64,000 nt of DNA. Origin: Pelosinus fermentans JBW45 (GTDB taxonomy: Bacteria; Bacillota; Negativicutes; DSM-13327). The translations under genes were made by a program, and so were the position numbers. Position 1 is the first letter of the stretch; every line of letters starts with the position of its first letter. This document shows, piece by piece, positions 1-8,983 of this stretch. The stretch lies in assembly GCF_000271665.2 (NCBI RefSeq), contig NZ_CP010978.1, forward strand, positions 5,166,501-5,230,500, written 5' to 3'. The notes beneath the pieces are model-generated. The model worked only from the letters and a program-made list of their open reading frames with translations, ran no database searches and was not told the origin of the DNA.

Positions 1-304
1 TTTGCGTAATATTATTCTTGACCACTAGATCAGCCTGACAAACTGGCGTATACCCTAACACCAAAATGGGCACTTCAAACCCTGCATTTCGTAATTCTAC
101 TGCTTCATTGACAATCGCTACGGCCAAACGGTCTGCTCCCGCCTGTAATGCAGTCCGTGCAACAGCTACCGCTCCATGCCCATACCCATCAGCCTTAACA
201 ACGGCACAAACTTTTGCATCACGGTTTGTTGCTTTTCTGATTTCGGTTACATTATGAGCAATAGCTGTTAAATCAATCTCTGCCCATACAGGTCGATTAA
301 ACAT
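1..304 (-). CDS. alr: Alanine racemase, N-terminal part (cut by window edge)
   Basis: PLP-dependent racemase that makes D-alanine for peptidoglycan. The reverse strand reads MFNRPVWAEIDL followed by AVVKADGYGHGA, which is the classic alanine racemase N-terminus; the Lys in VVKADGYGHG is the one that binds PLP. Only about 101 residues are inside the window and the rest lies to the left. The ATG at 302-304 is preceded by AGGAGGG at 311-317. The next genes upstream on this strand are the hypAB/Spo0E-like group, so alr may be last in that run or have its own promoter in the 305-377 gap. Family identity is confident; whether it is the biosynthetic or a sporulation-associated racemase cannot be told from this fragment. 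Confidence 0.93.
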   Translation of the reverse strand, partial: MFNRPVWAEIDLTAIAHNVTEIRKATNRDAKVCAVVKADGYGHGAVAVARTALQAGADRLAVAIVNEAVELRNAGFEVPILVLGYTPVCQADLVVKNNITQ

Positions 305-377
305 ATCTTACCCTCCTAAGCAAAAAATAGGTGACAAAGAGACGTTATTTTGGGGGCTTTGTACCTATGAAATAAGA

Positions 378-554
378 TCATCGTCTTACGTGCTGCATCT
401 TTACTCTCTCATATTCTACAATTAATTTATCTAATTGAATACTGACTTCTGCAACTTCTAGGTCTATTAAATTACCTGATTTTTTTTCTACCAATTCATG
501 AAGGTGTATGCGTACACGTTCAATTTCTTGTGCCAGCTTTTGCAGATTAAGCAT
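378..554 (-). CDS. Spo0E-like aspartyl-phosphate phosphatase
   Basis: A 58-residue helical protein with the Spo0E family pattern: two amphipathic helices and the signature SIQLDKLIVEY (family S-x-x-L-D). Family members dephosphorylate Spo0A~P or related response regulators and delay sporulation; the target here is inferred. The open frame extends to 611, but I place the start at the ATG at 552-554. That ATG overlaps the hypB stop codon (TGATG), has AAGGAGAG just upstream, and gives the usual family length of 55-60 aa. The overlap implies translational coupling to hypB, an unusual partner. Confidence 0.8.
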   Translation of the reverse strand: MLNLQKLAQEIERVRIHLHELVEKKSGNLIDLEVAEVSIQLDKLIVEYERVKMQHVRR

Positions 555-1222
555 CACTTGCTCTCCTTGCCTTTTTTTATTTGCACTTGTTTCATAAGCC
601 AATTGAACCAAGCTTCAAGTCCTTCACCAGTCTGGCATGAAACCGGCAATAGGGTAACTTCAGGATGAATAGCAGTAATGTCTTTTTCTGCAGCTTTTAG
701 GTCAAAATTAGTATATGGCAGTAAATCTACCTTATTTAAAATGACAGCGCTGGCTTGTTTAAAGATTAATGGATACTTTAAAGGTTTATCGTCACCTTCT
801 GTAATACTAAGAACCGTTACTTTACAGTCCTCACCAATATTGAATTCCGCCGGACAAACCAGATTTCCTACATTTTCGATAACAATAATATCAAGTTCCC
901 CAAGATCAAGACAGTCAAGCACGCCTTGAATCATATTCGCATCTAGATGACAGCCACCGCCTGTATTAATCTGCACCACAGGTACGCCATGCTGTTCAAT
1001 ACGCTCGGCATCCTTCGCCGTAAATAAATCACCTTCAATAACAGCGATTGAAAGTGTTTCTTTTAATGCTTTAATGGTCTTTTCTAATAAAGACGTTTTG
1101 CCACAACCAGGTGACCCTAGTAAATTTATTACAAAGATACCTGCTTTTTCAAATCGTTCCTGCAATGCAGCAGCAACCTGATCATTTTTCTCTAAAATAT
1201 TAGTCATTACTTTTATTTGCAC
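554..1222 (-). CDS. hypB: Hydrogenase nickel incorporation GTPase HypB
   Basis: GTPase that, with HypA, delivers nickel to [NiFe]-hydrogenase (or urease) precursors in the cytoplasm. The P-loop GSPGCGKTS is near residue 37, GGGCHLDA and NLVCPAEFNIGE carry the conserved Cys/His/Cys metal site at the dimer interface, and NKVDLLPY is the G4 motif. At 222 aa it is normal length and has no His-rich N-terminal nickel-storage stretch. The start is GTG at 1220-1222: GGAGG lies 9 nt upstream, inside the last codons of hypA. An internal ATG five codons in is a weaker alternative. It sits between hypA and the Spo0E-like gene; no hydrogenase structural genes are in the window. Confidence 0.95.
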   Translation of the reverse strand: MQIKVMTNILEKNDQVAAALQERFEKAGIFVINLLGSPGCGKTSLLEKTIKALKETLSIAVIEGDLFTAKDAERIEQHGVPVVQINTGGGCHLDANMIQGVLDCLDLGELDIIVIENVGNLVCPAEFNIGEDCKVTVLSITEGDDKPLKYPLIFKQASAVILNKVDLLPYTNFDLKAAEKDITAIHPEVTLLPVSCQTGEGLEAWFNWLMKQVQIKKGKESK

Positions 1223-1223
1223 T

Positions 1224-1565
1224 TTATTCTACCTCCAGATAATCAACTGCTAACTCTCGGCCCGATACCACTAGGATATTAGCCGAGTGGCATAAGGGAC
1301 ATAGGAAAGAATATCGTTCCACTGTAAATTGCTGCCCACAGCTATTGCATTTGCCAACCAGAGGTATAATCGTAATATCTACCACTGCGCCATCAGCTAT
1401 CGTATTTGCAGCTAAAGCCGCAAAGCCAAATTTAAGAGATTCAGGCTCAACTTGAGTCATCTGGCCAATTAGCAGTTTAATGCAACTTATCTTTACCGCA
1501 TTATGCTCTGCAGCAGTTTTTAATACGATGTCCAATATTCCTTGAGCAATGGACATTTCATGCAT
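1224..1565 (-). CDS. hypA: Hydrogenase nickel/zinc chaperone HypA
   Basis: Nickel chaperone that works with HypB in [NiFe]-hydrogenase maturation. It begins MHEMSIAQGI, where His2 is the family nickel ligand, and has a C-terminal zinc ribbon with two CxxC pairs (CNSCGQQF and CPLC). I start at the ATG at 1563-1565, which gives the conserved MHEMS N-terminus (113 aa) with GGAGTG upstream, rather than the longer frame to 1598. It is the first gene of hypA-hypB-spo0E-like. Confidence 0.95.
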   Translation of the reverse strand: MHEMSIAQGILDIVLKTAAEHNAVKISCIKLLIGQMTQVEPESLKFGFAALAANTIADGAVVDITIIPLVGKCNSCGQQFTVERYSFLCPLCHSANILVVSGRELAVDYLEVE

Positions 1566-1700
1566 ATACTTCACTCCACGTTTACCATTTTCATACAATT
1601 AATTCGTCATGAAAGGATGATTTCCTGCCATAGCAATAAGTTCAATGATTCACATTCGATGTTTATTACACGATTGGAACTATTTACATAATATAAACTC

Positions 1701-1730
1701 GAATAATCACTTTCTATTTCGCTGATACTA
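1701..1730 (+). promoter_or_regulatory. Candidate sigma-G promoter of the SASP gene
   Basis: GAATA at 1701-1705 and GATACTA at 1724-1730 are separated by 18 bp. This fits the sigma-G pattern (GHATR, 18 bp, CATWHTA) with one mismatch at the first -10 base. It lies about 32 bp before the SASP start codon, as expected for a forespore gene. Confidence 0.45.
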
Positions 1731-1761
1731 TGATTACACCAACACAAGGAGGTGATTATCA

Positions 1762-2025
1762 ATGGCCAGAAGTAACAAACCTGTTAACCCAGGCGCGGAA
1801 AACGCTCTCGATCGCATGAAGCTTGAGATCGCTAGCGAGTTAGGAATTGCTGATCGAGTACGTGCTCAAGGTTGGTCAACCATGACTTCCGCTGACTGCG
1901 GACGTGTGGGCGGACAAATGGTTCGCAGAATGATTGAGCAATATGAATCCGGCATGAGCGGAACTACCACTCAAGCAATGAACAGCACATTAACTGCTCA
2001 ATATGATGCGAACAAACAGCCTTAA
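1762..2025 (+). CDS. Alpha/beta-type small acid-soluble spore protein
   Basis: An 87-aa DNA-binding spore protein that coats and protects the chromosome in the dormant spore and is degraded at germination by the Gpr protease. It carries both conserved regions: ALDRMKLEIASELGI, including a Gpr-cleavage-type EIASE-like site, and GGQMVRRMIEQYE. It has a Cys in the middle (TSADCGRVGG) where many homologues have Gly-Asn or Ala, which is slightly unusual. A strong ribosome site AAGGAGGTGAT precedes the ATG. It is monocistronic, followed at once by a strong hairpin terminator. Confidence 0.95.
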   Translation: MARSNKPVNPGAENALDRMKLEIASELGIADRVRAQGWSTMTSADCGRVGGQMVRRMIEQYESGMSGTTTQAMNSTLTAQYDANKQP

Positions 2026-2035
2026 TCGTATGCAT

Positions 2036-2063
2036 GGGCGGCTTAAAGCCGCCCTTTATTTAT
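2036..2063 (+). terminator. Rho-independent terminator after SASP gene (probably bidirectional)
   Basis: GGGCGGC at 2036-2042 pairs with GCCGCCC at 2048-2054 and is followed by TTTATTTATTT. It sits between the SASP gene and the convergent PBP gene, so it may serve both. Confidence 0.85.
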
Positions 2064-2075
2064 TTGTTAGTATTT

Positions 2076-4037
2076 CTATCGTGCTTCAAAATAAACGTTA
2101 ATCTCTGTTCCTGCTTCTACAATTGTATTTGCCATTATACTTTGTCTTACCGCAACACCTGTTCCCACAGGAACAATCGATAGTCCTGCTTGCGTTAATG
2201 CATCTCCTGCTTCACGGATGCTCTTTCCAACCACATTCGGTACAACTACCTTTCCTGGAGGGGCTTGAATGTTAGGCAAGGGCATCGAACTCGTTTGAAT
2301 ATTTTCTTTTGGAGCAGGAAATTCATTGGCAATTTGAGGGTAAATATTAAGATGACGCATAATTTTCCCTAAAATTTCGCCTGCAATGGGCGCTGCAATC
2401 TCACCTCCATAATAGCTTCCTTTAGGATCATCAAGGACAACTAAAATTGCAACTTGAGGATCTTCTACTGGACCAAAGCCAACAAATGAGGCTACATAAC
2501 GTCCTGCAGAATAGCCACTGCCATCATCTTGCAGCTTTTCTGCTGTACCTGTTTTCCCGGCAAAACGGTATCCTTTAATAGAAGCTTTTTTACCGCCACC
2601 TTCCAATACCACCTTTTCCATTAAGGCCGTTAACCGATTCGCTGTTTCGGGGCTAATCGCCTGACGCACCGATTGAGTGACCCCTTCACGCTCAATAGAA
2701 CCATCCACATTTCGTACTTCTTTGATAATGTACGGCTTTAAGAGTACTCCATCATTGGCAATCGCCGATACAGCCGTAATGAGCTGCAATGGTGTGACAG
2801 CAATACTTTGCCCAATGGACATCGTCGCCACATCTGAGTCACGCATATCTTCTGGCCTAAATAACAACCCTTCTTCCTCACCGGGTAATTCAATACCCGT
2901 TGCCTTGCCGAAACCAAAGGCCTTGGCATATTCGATCAATTTATAAGCTCCCAGCCTCATACCAATCTGTACAAAAATGGTATTAATGGATTGTTCAATA
3001 ACTTCGACAAAGGAAACATTTCCATAACTTTCATCACTCCAATTTCGAATACGCCGCCCTGACACTTCTACATAGCCATTATCAATAAATCGCTCTTCGG
3101 GGTACAACTGTCCTTCCTGCAATGCAGCAGCTGCTACAACACTTTTAAAGGTAGATCCGGGTTCATAATTATATGCCACTGCCCGATTCTTCCACTCCCG
3201 CATGCTATATTTATAAAACTGATTGGGATTATAAGTAGGCCGATTGGCCATGGCCAGTATTTCTCCCGTGTGGGGATTCATGACAATCACGGTTGCCCCC
3301 TGGGGGCGATTGGTCAGCATTGCCTTATCCAAGCTCTGCTCAACAATAAATTGAATTGTACTATCTAAGGTAAGGTATACATTTTTCCCCTGCTTAGGTG
3401 GAGCAAATGTAAAAATAGACTTAAAAATGGGGATGCCCCGGCTATCGGTATCAACAAAGTGTTCCACAGAGGTTCCTTTAATGACTTTATCCAATGCCAT
3501 TTCCATGCCATCTAAACCAACGTCATCCGTACCCACAAATCCCAAAACGTGAGCAGCCAAATTATCATTGGGATAATACCGCTTACTTTCTTCTAAAAAG
3601 CCTAGGCCTCTAAGATTAGATTCTTTGATCACAGCCTCTATTTGCTTTGTTACCCCAGGTTCGATCATGCGCTTGATCCAAATAAAACGTCCCCCTGCAG
3701 ATAATCTTTCTTTCATATCTCCAGGCTGCATTTCTAATAACGGAGCCAACAGCGATACTATACTATCCGGGTCTTTAATTTCAGAAGGATCGGCATATAA
3801 GGACTTGGTTAAATTGCTAACTGCCAATTCCCGTCCTTCCCTATCATAAATCGTTCCACGAGGCGACTGTAAAATCTGACTGTCTTTCACTTGGTTTGCC
3901 ACCTTTGCGGCCATACGATCACCGTCGATAAACTGCAGCCAGCCAATGCGCACTGCCAAAATAAAAATCATCATCAGTAGTAGAACTAAAAATGAAGCTA
4001 TACGTCGCTGCAAGATTACAGCGTTTTTTTCCATCAT
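2076..4037 (-). CDS. spoVD: SpoVD/FtsI-type penicillin-binding protein with PASTA domain
   Basis: Class B peptidoglycan transpeptidase (653 aa), anchored in the inner membrane with its catalytic domain outside. It has an N-terminal TM helix (residues 12-32), a PBP dimerisation domain, and transpeptidase motifs SxxK (STFK near 292), SxN (SIN near 345) and KTGT (near 495), plus one C-terminal PASTA domain (VVVPNVVGKSIREAGDAL, about 590-650). One PASTA and this length match SpoVD, the spore cortex enzyme, or a division PBP3/FtsI. Lone placement away from the mra/mur cluster and next to a SASP gene favours SpoVD. Start ATG at 4037 with AGGAAGGG upstream; a second ATG follows directly. Confidence 0.85.
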   Translation of the reverse strand: MMEKNAVILQRRIASFLVLLLMMIFILAVRIGWLQFIDGDRMAAKVANQVKDSQILQSPRGTIYDREGRELAVSNLTKSLYADPSEIKDPDSIVSLLAPLLEMQPGDMKERLSAGGRFIWIKRMIEPGVTKQIEAVIKESNLRGLGFLEESKRYYPNDNLAAHVLGFVGTDDVGLDGMEMALDKVIKGTSVEHFVDTDSRGIPIFKSIFTFAPPKQGKNVYLTLDSTIQFIVEQSLDKAMLTNRPQGATVIVMNPHTGEILAMANRPTYNPNQFYKYSMREWKNRAVAYNYEPGSTFKSVVAAAALQEGQLYPEERFIDNGYVEVSGRRIRNWSDESYGNVSFVEVIEQSINTIFVQIGMRLGAYKLIEYAKAFGFGKATGIELPGEEEGLLFRPEDMRDSDVATMSIGQSIAVTPLQLITAVSAIANDGVLLKPYIIKEVRNVDGSIEREGVTQSVRQAISPETANRLTALMEKVVLEGGGKKASIKGYRFAGKTGTAEKLQDDGSGYSAGRYVASFVGFGPVEDPQVAILVVLDDPKGSYYGGEIAAPIAGEILGKIMRHLNIYPQIANEFPAPKENIQTSSMPLPNIQAPPGKVVVPNVVGKSIREAGDALTQAGLSIVPVGTGVAVRQSIMANTIVEAGTEINVYFEAR

Positions 4038-4137
4038 TTATAATCAACCCTTCCTAAGAACACAATACTGCAACGTCTTATTATTCGTCTCATTTGCAGT
4101 ATTTCCCTGCAAGAAAAGGATCTTATCGTAGCCACTA

Positions 4138-4177
4138 GTAATGAAAAAAACACCTTCAGCGGTGTTTTTTTCATTAC
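4138..4177 (-). terminator. Terminator hairpin of the amino acid permease gene
   Basis: A perfect 17-bp stem (4138-4154 with 4161-4177) and a 6-nt loop; its arms contain A7/T7 tracts, so it can stop transcription on either strand. It lies 13 bp past the permease stop and upstream of the PBP gene. Confidence 0.85.
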
Positions 4178-4189
4178 AAAGAGATACAT

Positions 4190-5584
4190 CTATTGTTGAA
4201 GAGATTTTTTATCTCCGTTACCTTTATGCATTCCTGCCGCATAATACGAAGCAGCGATCAGTCCAAACCAGATTGGCGCAATATACAATGCAACACGAGT
4301 ATCTGGATTAAAGAACATGGCTATGGCAACGAATGCTAAGAAAGCTAAACTGATCCAATTGGATATAGGTGAAAAAGGCATCGGATATTTAATTTGCGCA
4401 ATTTGTTCAGGTGACAAACTCTCGCGATACTTCAGCTGAATCAACAAGATAATTCCCCATATCCAAAGTGCACCAAAGGTAGCAACACTTGTAACATACA
4501 CAAATACCTGTGCAGGAACCATATAATTAAGTACTACGCCGATCAATAAGAAACCTGACGAAACCAAAATTCCTTTTACAGGAACATGGCGGTCATTTAA
4601 TTTACTAAACATTGTTGGAGCTTTTCCTTGTAATGATAAGTTATAAAGCATTCTGCCTGTACTAAACAGCCCACTATTACAAGAAGACAAGGCTGCAGTC
4701 AGTACTACGAAGTTGATAATGCCAGCTGCTGCCCTTACTCCAAGTTTATTGAAAGTCAAAACGAAAGGACTGCCCATTGTGCCAATTTGATTCCAGGGAT
4801 ATAACGACATTATGATCGTTAAGGAACCAACATAAAATATGAGAATACGCCAGAACACTTTATCAATCGCAGCCGGTAAGGATTTTTCAGGATTTTTTGC
4901 TTCACCGGCTGTAACTCCAATCAATTCAATGCCTAAATAGGAGAACATTACCATGGTACTCGCCATAATCATACCTTCTATACCATGAGGGAAAAACCCG
5001 CCATTAGACCAGAGGTTGGAAATGCCGATTGCCACCCCATGATTGGCAACACCAAAAGCGATCATGGCCGAGCCAGCCACAATCATCGCTAAAATCGTTA
5101 CTACTTTAATTAAAGCAAACCAAAACTCAAACTCACCAAAAGCACGAACACTGACTAAATTAACAGATGCCATTAAAACCAAAGCACACAAGGCAGGAAT
5201 CCACTGGGGCACTTCCGGCACCCAAAAGGAAAAATATACCCCAACTGCCGTAATCTCTGCCATACATGTGACAACCCACATAAACCAGTACGTCCATCCT
5301 GTAATATAACCAGCCAGAGGCCCTAAGAAAATATTGGAATGGGCACTAAAGGTACCGGAAACGGGATAAGCAACTGTTACTTCACCTAGGGCACGCATAA
5401 TATAGAACATAATAATACCAGCCAGAAAATATACAAGTATCAATGATGGGCCGGCAGCTTTTATTGCAGCACCAGCTCCAAGAAATAACCCTACACCAAT
5501 CGCTCCGCCTAATGCAATTAACTGAATATGACGTTCCTCTAATCCCCGATGCAATCCTTCCTGCAATGCATTATTTTTTTCCAC
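4190..5584 (-). CDS. Amino acid permease, APC superfamily (AAT type)
   Basis: A 464-aa inner-membrane permease with about 12 TM helices. The N-terminal RHIQLIALGGAIGVGLFLGAG is the substrate/Na+-site signature of the amino acid transporter (AAT) group, which includes AroP, ProY, GabP and the D-Ala/Ser/Gly permease CycA. It lies downstream of alanine dehydrogenase on the same strand, so alanine or a related small amino acid is a reasonable substrate guess. A hairpin and a repeat element separate the two genes, so it may have its own promoter; I saw no -24/-12 site directly upstream. The ATG at 5582-5584 has GGGGGAG upstream. Confidence 0.9.
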   Translation of the reverse strand: MEKNNALQEGLHRGLEERHIQLIALGGAIGVGLFLGAGAAIKAAGPSLILVYFLAGIIMFYIMRALGEVTVAYPVSGTFSAHSNIFLGPLAGYITGWTYWFMWVVTCMAEITAVGVYFSFWVPEVPQWIPALCALVLMASVNLVSVRAFGEFEFWFALIKVVTILAMIVAGSAMIAFGVANHGVAIGISNLWSNGGFFPHGIEGMIMASTMVMFSYLGIELIGVTAGEAKNPEKSLPAAIDKVFWRILIFYVGSLTIIMSLYPWNQIGTMGSPFVLTFNKLGVRAAAGIINFVVLTAALSSCNSGLFSTGRMLYNLSLQGKAPTMFSKLNDRHVPVKGILVSSGFLLIGVVLNYMVPAQVFVYVTSVATFGALWIWGIILLIQLKYRESLSPEQIAQIKYPMPFSPISNWISLAFLAFVAIAMFFNPDTRVALYIAPIWFGLIAASYYAAGMHKGNGDKKSLQQ

Positions 5585-5748
5585 AAATTCTCCCCCTCAT
5601 ATATTATACTTGGGATTACGGTAGGTTATTTTATGACCACCTCCTTACAATCCATGCAGGCCTTATTATAAACTATCATACACCGATATGGCGGAAATTC
5701 AATCATCTCATTATTCTATATATTCAGATAATTAATTTTATAATATAC

Positions 5749-5791
5749 GCAAAAAGCATACTCTTAGCACAGATATGAGTATGCTTTTTGC
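5749..5791. terminator. Bidirectional hairpin between ald and the permease gene
   Basis: A perfect 15-bp stem (5749-5763 with 5777-5791), a 13-nt loop, and A5/T5 tracts in the arms. It could stop ald transcription on the minus strand. Confidence 0.6.
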
Positions 5792-5810
5792 TACTTTGTT
5801 GATTTACTAA

Positions 5811-5911
5811 AGGTGGCGATAGAGTTTTTACTCATCTGAATCTCAATCGCACTTAGCGGCTCTTAACTCCCACTTATAAAAAATGGGAGTCTTAGAGCAG
5901 GTTTAATCACC
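5811..5911 (+). repeat. Dispersed hairpin repeat, family 1, copy A
   Basis: About 100 bp that shares AGGTGG...CTCATCTGAATCT...CACTTAGCGGCTCTTAACTCCCA / TGGGAGTCTTAGAG...GTTTAATCACC-type blocks with two other places in the window (19034-19112 inverted, 45615-45712). The right half folds into a stem around ACTCCCA/TGGGAGT. It begins about 20 bp past the previous hairpin and ends 10 bp before the ald stop codon. Confidence 0.75.
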
Positions 5912-5921
5912 AGCAAACTTT

Positions 5922-7040
5922 TTAACTTAATACGGTTGTTACGGGAGTGTAAGGTAAATTCTGATCATCGGCTACAGCCTTAAATGTTACTTTTCCATCA
6001 TAAACATTAAGTCCTCTTGCCAATCCTGCATCATCAATAAGGGCTTGTTTCCAGCCTTTATTAGCAATCTGCAGCGCATATGGCAATGTTGAATTTGTTA
6101 AGGCCAAGGTGGACGTGCGAGCCACCGCTCCTGGCATATTGGCTACAGAATAATGGATTACGCCGTGCTTGGTATAGGTAGGTTCGCTATGAGTTGTAAT
6201 TCGATCAATCGTTGAAACTGAACCTCCTTGATCAATTGCCACATCTACAATGACGGAACCAGCTTCCATGGTTTTTACCATTTCTTCGCTCACTAACTTA
6301 GGGGCTTTTGCTCCAGGTATGAGTACAGCGCCCACTAAAAGATCCGCTTGTTTTACCCATTTTGCAATATTATAGCTATTTGACATAACAGTCGTTACTC
6401 TACCACCAAAAATATCATCTAAGTAAGCAAGACGATCTGTCGATTTATCAAGAATCGTAACACGTGCACCCATACCAACAGCCATCTTAGCTGCATTCGT
6501 ACCTACAATGCCACCACCAACAATTACGACTTGACCTGATTCTACCCCAGGTACGCCTCCTAGAAGGATGCCTTTGCCGCCCCAAGGCTTTTCCAAGAAC
6601 TGTGCACCAATTTGTACTGCCATACGACCCGCCACTTCACTCATTGGTGATAATAAAGGCAATGAATTATTCCGGCCTACAATGGTTTCATAGGCAATAC
6701 CAATCACCTTTTTCTCTAATAATGCCTTCGTTAGTTCAGGCTCGGGAGCTAAATGTAAGTACGTAAATAAAATTTGACCTTCATGAAATAATTCATACTC
6801 TGGCATCAACGGCTCTTTCACCTTAATAATCATTTCTGAGGTATCAAATAATTCTTTTTTATCAGCGATAATCGTAGCTCCTACTTGCTTATAGCTTTCA
6901 TCAGAAAAGCCGCTACCAATACCTGCATTTTTTTCAATTAATACAGTATGCCCTGCTCTACAAAGATCCTCTGCCCCTGCCGGAGTCAGGCCCACACGGT
7001 TTTCATTGTTTTTAATCTCTTTTGCTACGCCAATAATCAT
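5922..7040 (-). CDS. ald: Alanine dehydrogenase
   Basis: NAD-dependent oxidative deamination of L-alanine to pyruvate and ammonium, in the cytoplasm (372 aa). Catalytic residues sit at standard numbering: Arg15 (NENRVGLTP), Lys75 (IIKVKEP) and His96 (FTYLHLA). The Rossmann glycine motif [14 protein letters not shown] follows near residue 170. The ATG at 7038-7040 has GGAGGGG upstream. A full-consensus sigma-54 promoter lies about 65 bp upstream and a TyrR-like sigma-54 activator gene is immediately upstream. Together these predict induction by an amino acid, probably alanine, so that it can be used as carbon and nitrogen source or for germination-linked metabolism. Confidence 0.97.
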   Translation of the reverse strand: MIIGVAKEIKNNENRVGLTPAGAEDLCRAGHTVLIEKNAGIGSGFSDESYKQVGATIIADKKELFDTSEMIIKVKEPLMPEYELFHEGQILFTYLHLAPEPELTKALLEKKVIGIAYETIVGRNNSLPLLSPMSEVAGRMAVQIGAQFLEKPWGGKGILLGGVPGVESGQVVIVGGGIVGTNAAKMAVGMGARVTILDKSTDRLAYLDDIFGGRVTTVMSNSYNIAKWVKQADLLVGAVLIPGAKAPKLVSEEMVKTMEAGSVIVDVAIDQGGSVSTIDRITTHSEPTYTKHGVIHYSVANMPGAVARTSTLALTNSTLPYALQIANKGWKQALIDDAGLARGLNVYDGKVTFKAVADDQNLPYTPVTTVLS

Positions 7041-7105
7041 AATAAATCCCCTCCACTTTCGTTATTATATATAAAGACACCATTAGTATTATGATCTTAT
7101 AGTAA

Positions 7106-7121
7106 TGCAAAAACCGTGCCA
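7106..7121 (-). promoter_or_regulatory. Sigma-54 (-24/-12) promoter of ald
   Basis: The minus strand reads TGGCACGGTTTTTGCA, matching the consensus TGGCACGrNNNTTGCW at every defined position with correct spacing. The predicted start is near 7094, giving a leader of about 54 nt. The 7130-7330 stretch between this promoter and the regulator gene contains GGAA/TTCC-type inverted repeats (for example around 7255-7270) that might be activator sites; this is not established. Confidence 0.9.
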
Positions 7122-7334
7122 TACAGAGAATTTCTATGATACATCAGCCCTTCTATCTAAACAAATATCAGGTTTTTACTTGTTACACTTCAAAAGTAGT
7201 CACATTTTAAAACCTCGCTGTTCAGTCGAAGATCCAGTAAGATCTACTTATTCCGGAACTATTAATTTCCACAATGGATTCCACTGTTACGAATAGGTTC
7301 CATTTTATTGAATTAAATTCCATAAATCACCAGT

Positions 7335-8885
7335 TCAATCCAGTGAAAAGTCGTATTTTCGCAATTTTTTTAGTACTGCGGTATGGGATAACCCTAATAC
7401 TGCTCCCATACGTCTCGAAGATCGAAAACGACGAAGAGTTTCTTTTAATATAATCACTTCCACTTCTGCCAGCCGCTCCTCTAATGTTTGATATTTTTCG
7501 AATTGCACCGTAGGCGGTGCTGTCTGGGAGCCAGACAACCTTCCCAAAAAGATATGTTCTGGTTGAACCATTGTTCCATCAACTAAATTCACTGATCTCT
7601 CAATAATATTTTTTAGTTCCCGTACATTACCTGGCCAATTATAATCCTGCAGCCGCTGTAATGCAGCAGCAGAAAAACCCTGAACTGGATTATGTAGTTT
7701 CTCAGCAAAATGTCTTAAAAAAAGTTCTCCTAATAGTTGAATGTCTTCAAAGCGTTCCCTGAGGGGTGGTATTAAAAGAGGTATTACATTTAAACGATAA
7801 TATAAATCTTCTCGAAAAATTTTATCCGCAACCATATCTTCTAAATTGCGGTTAGTTGCCGCAATAATACGTACATCAACAGCCACTTCTTTCGTACTTC
7901 CCACACGCCTTACCCGCTTTTCCTGCAGTACCCGCAGTAGTTTAACTTGAAGGTGGGCAGATACTTCTCCTACTTCATCTAGAAATAATGTGCCACCATT
8001 GGCTAGTTCGAACATCCCTGGTTTGCCGCCCTTGGCTGCACCTGTAAAAGCCCCTCGTGCGTATCCAAAAAGCTCACTTTCTAGTAATGTCTCAGGAATC
8101 GCAGCACAGTTAATCGGTACAAATGCAGCGGAAGCTCTCGTTGATGAGCTGTGCAAAGCTCTGGCAAATAGTTCTTTACCCGTTCCTGTTTCCCCGCGGA
8201 TTAATATGGTAGAATCGCTGGCAGCATATCGCCGCGCCTGGTTGACTACTTGTCCCATAACTGCACTGGCATAGGGAATATCCGCAAAGGTCATCGGCAA
8301 GGAAGCTGTCATGTTATTCATTAGGCTTCTTACTTCTTGTGTATCGCGAATTAAGGCAACCACGCCAACAACTTCATTATCATTATTCTTTAGAGGAATT
8401 GTACTGACTACACAATAACTATTACCCCCATCAATATATACCTCTCGATTATGGTACTGACAGCCTGTCTGCAGCGTTTCCTGGATTAGCAGATTTTTAA
8501 ACAAGGCAGCCCCTAAGGGTTTGCCTACTGCTTTCTTCACAGGTAAATTCAAAATCCGCGCTGCTGCCGGATTGTATTGTGCAATAAGACCATCAGAATT
8601 AACAGATAAAATACCATCATGTACAGATGTTAAAATTGCATCAAGCTGTTCAGCTCGTTCTTTAGATGGCATGGCAGAGATCTCGTCGATTCTTTGTATG
8701 CCAGTAATGCAAGATAGTTCCGCTATGCATTCCTTGCATTGCTGCACAGATACGCTCTGACACTCCAAATAAATTTTATTCTTCTCAACTTCCATAGATA
8801 CGATATTAATTCTACGTTTTGCTAGGATAGCGGTAATATCATGAACAACTCCGATACGATCGATGTATAATATTCGCAAATACAT
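7335..8885 (-). CDS. TyrR-like sigma-54-dependent activator (ACT-PAS-AAA+-HTH)
   Basis: A 516-aa enhancer-binding protein. Residues 1-72 are an ACT domain (RIGVVHDITAILAKRRINIVSMEV), a typical amino acid sensor; about 78-180 is a PAS domain; about 195-430 is an AAA+ domain with Walker A GETGTGKE near 228, the intact sigma-54 contact loop GAFTGA near 279 and Walker B GGTLFLDEV. The C-terminus is a Fis/TyrR-type HTH (MGAVLGLSHTAVLKKLRKY). This order matches TyrR and its Gram-positive relatives. It lies directly upstream of ald and its -24/-12 promoter, so ald is the likely target and alanine or a related amino acid the likely effector. Start ATG at 8885, with AGGAGCG upstream. Confidence 0.93.
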   Translation of the reverse strand: MYLRILYIDRIGVVHDITAILAKRRINIVSMEVEKNKIYLECQSVSVQQCKECIAELSCITGIQRIDEISAMPSKERAEQLDAILTSVHDGILSVNSDGLIAQYNPAAARILNLPVKKAVGKPLGAALFKNLLIQETLQTGCQYHNREVYIDGGNSYCVVSTIPLKNNDNEVVGVVALIRDTQEVRSLMNNMTASLPMTFADIPYASAVMGQVVNQARRYAASDSTILIRGETGTGKELFARALHSSSTRASAAFVPINCAAIPETLLESELFGYARGAFTGAAKGGKPGMFELANGGTLFLDEVGEVSAHLQVKLLRVLQEKRVRRVGSTKEVAVDVRIIAATNRNLEDMVADKIFREDLYYRLNVIPLLIPPLRERFEDIQLLGELFLRHFAEKLHNPVQGFSAAALQRLQDYNWPGNVRELKNIIERSVNLVDGTMVQPEHIFLGRLSGSQTAPPTVQFEKYQTLEERLAEVEVIILKETLRRFRSSRRMGAVLGLSHTAVLKKLRKYDFSLD

Positions 8886-8932
8886 CTTTTACACGCTCCT
8901 CTTATCCATATCAGGATTTCTTCATCCAAATA

Positions 8933-8983
8933 AGGTCAACAAAATCAGCTGGTGTTAAAAACCCAACTGAATTTTGTTGACCT
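8933..8983 (-). terminator. Hairpin downstream of the 53-aa ORF
   Basis: Left arm 8933-8952 (AGGTCAACAAAATCAGCTGG) pairs almost perfectly with 8963-8983. It lies between the small ORF and the TyrR-like gene. There is no clear T-run, so it could also be a leader structure of the regulator gene. Confidence 0.5.

Noticed and set aside
66-257. 63-aa plus-strand ORF at the left edge
   Set aside because: It is the antisense of the clearly recognisable alanine racemase N-terminus.
1566-1598. Longer hypA start
   Set aside because: It would bury the conserved MHEMS N-terminus, and the ribosome site fits the internal ATG.
5585-5750. Sigma-54 promoter for the amino acid permease
   Set aside because: No GG-N10-GC element of the right form was found directly upstream; the convincing one belongs to ald.
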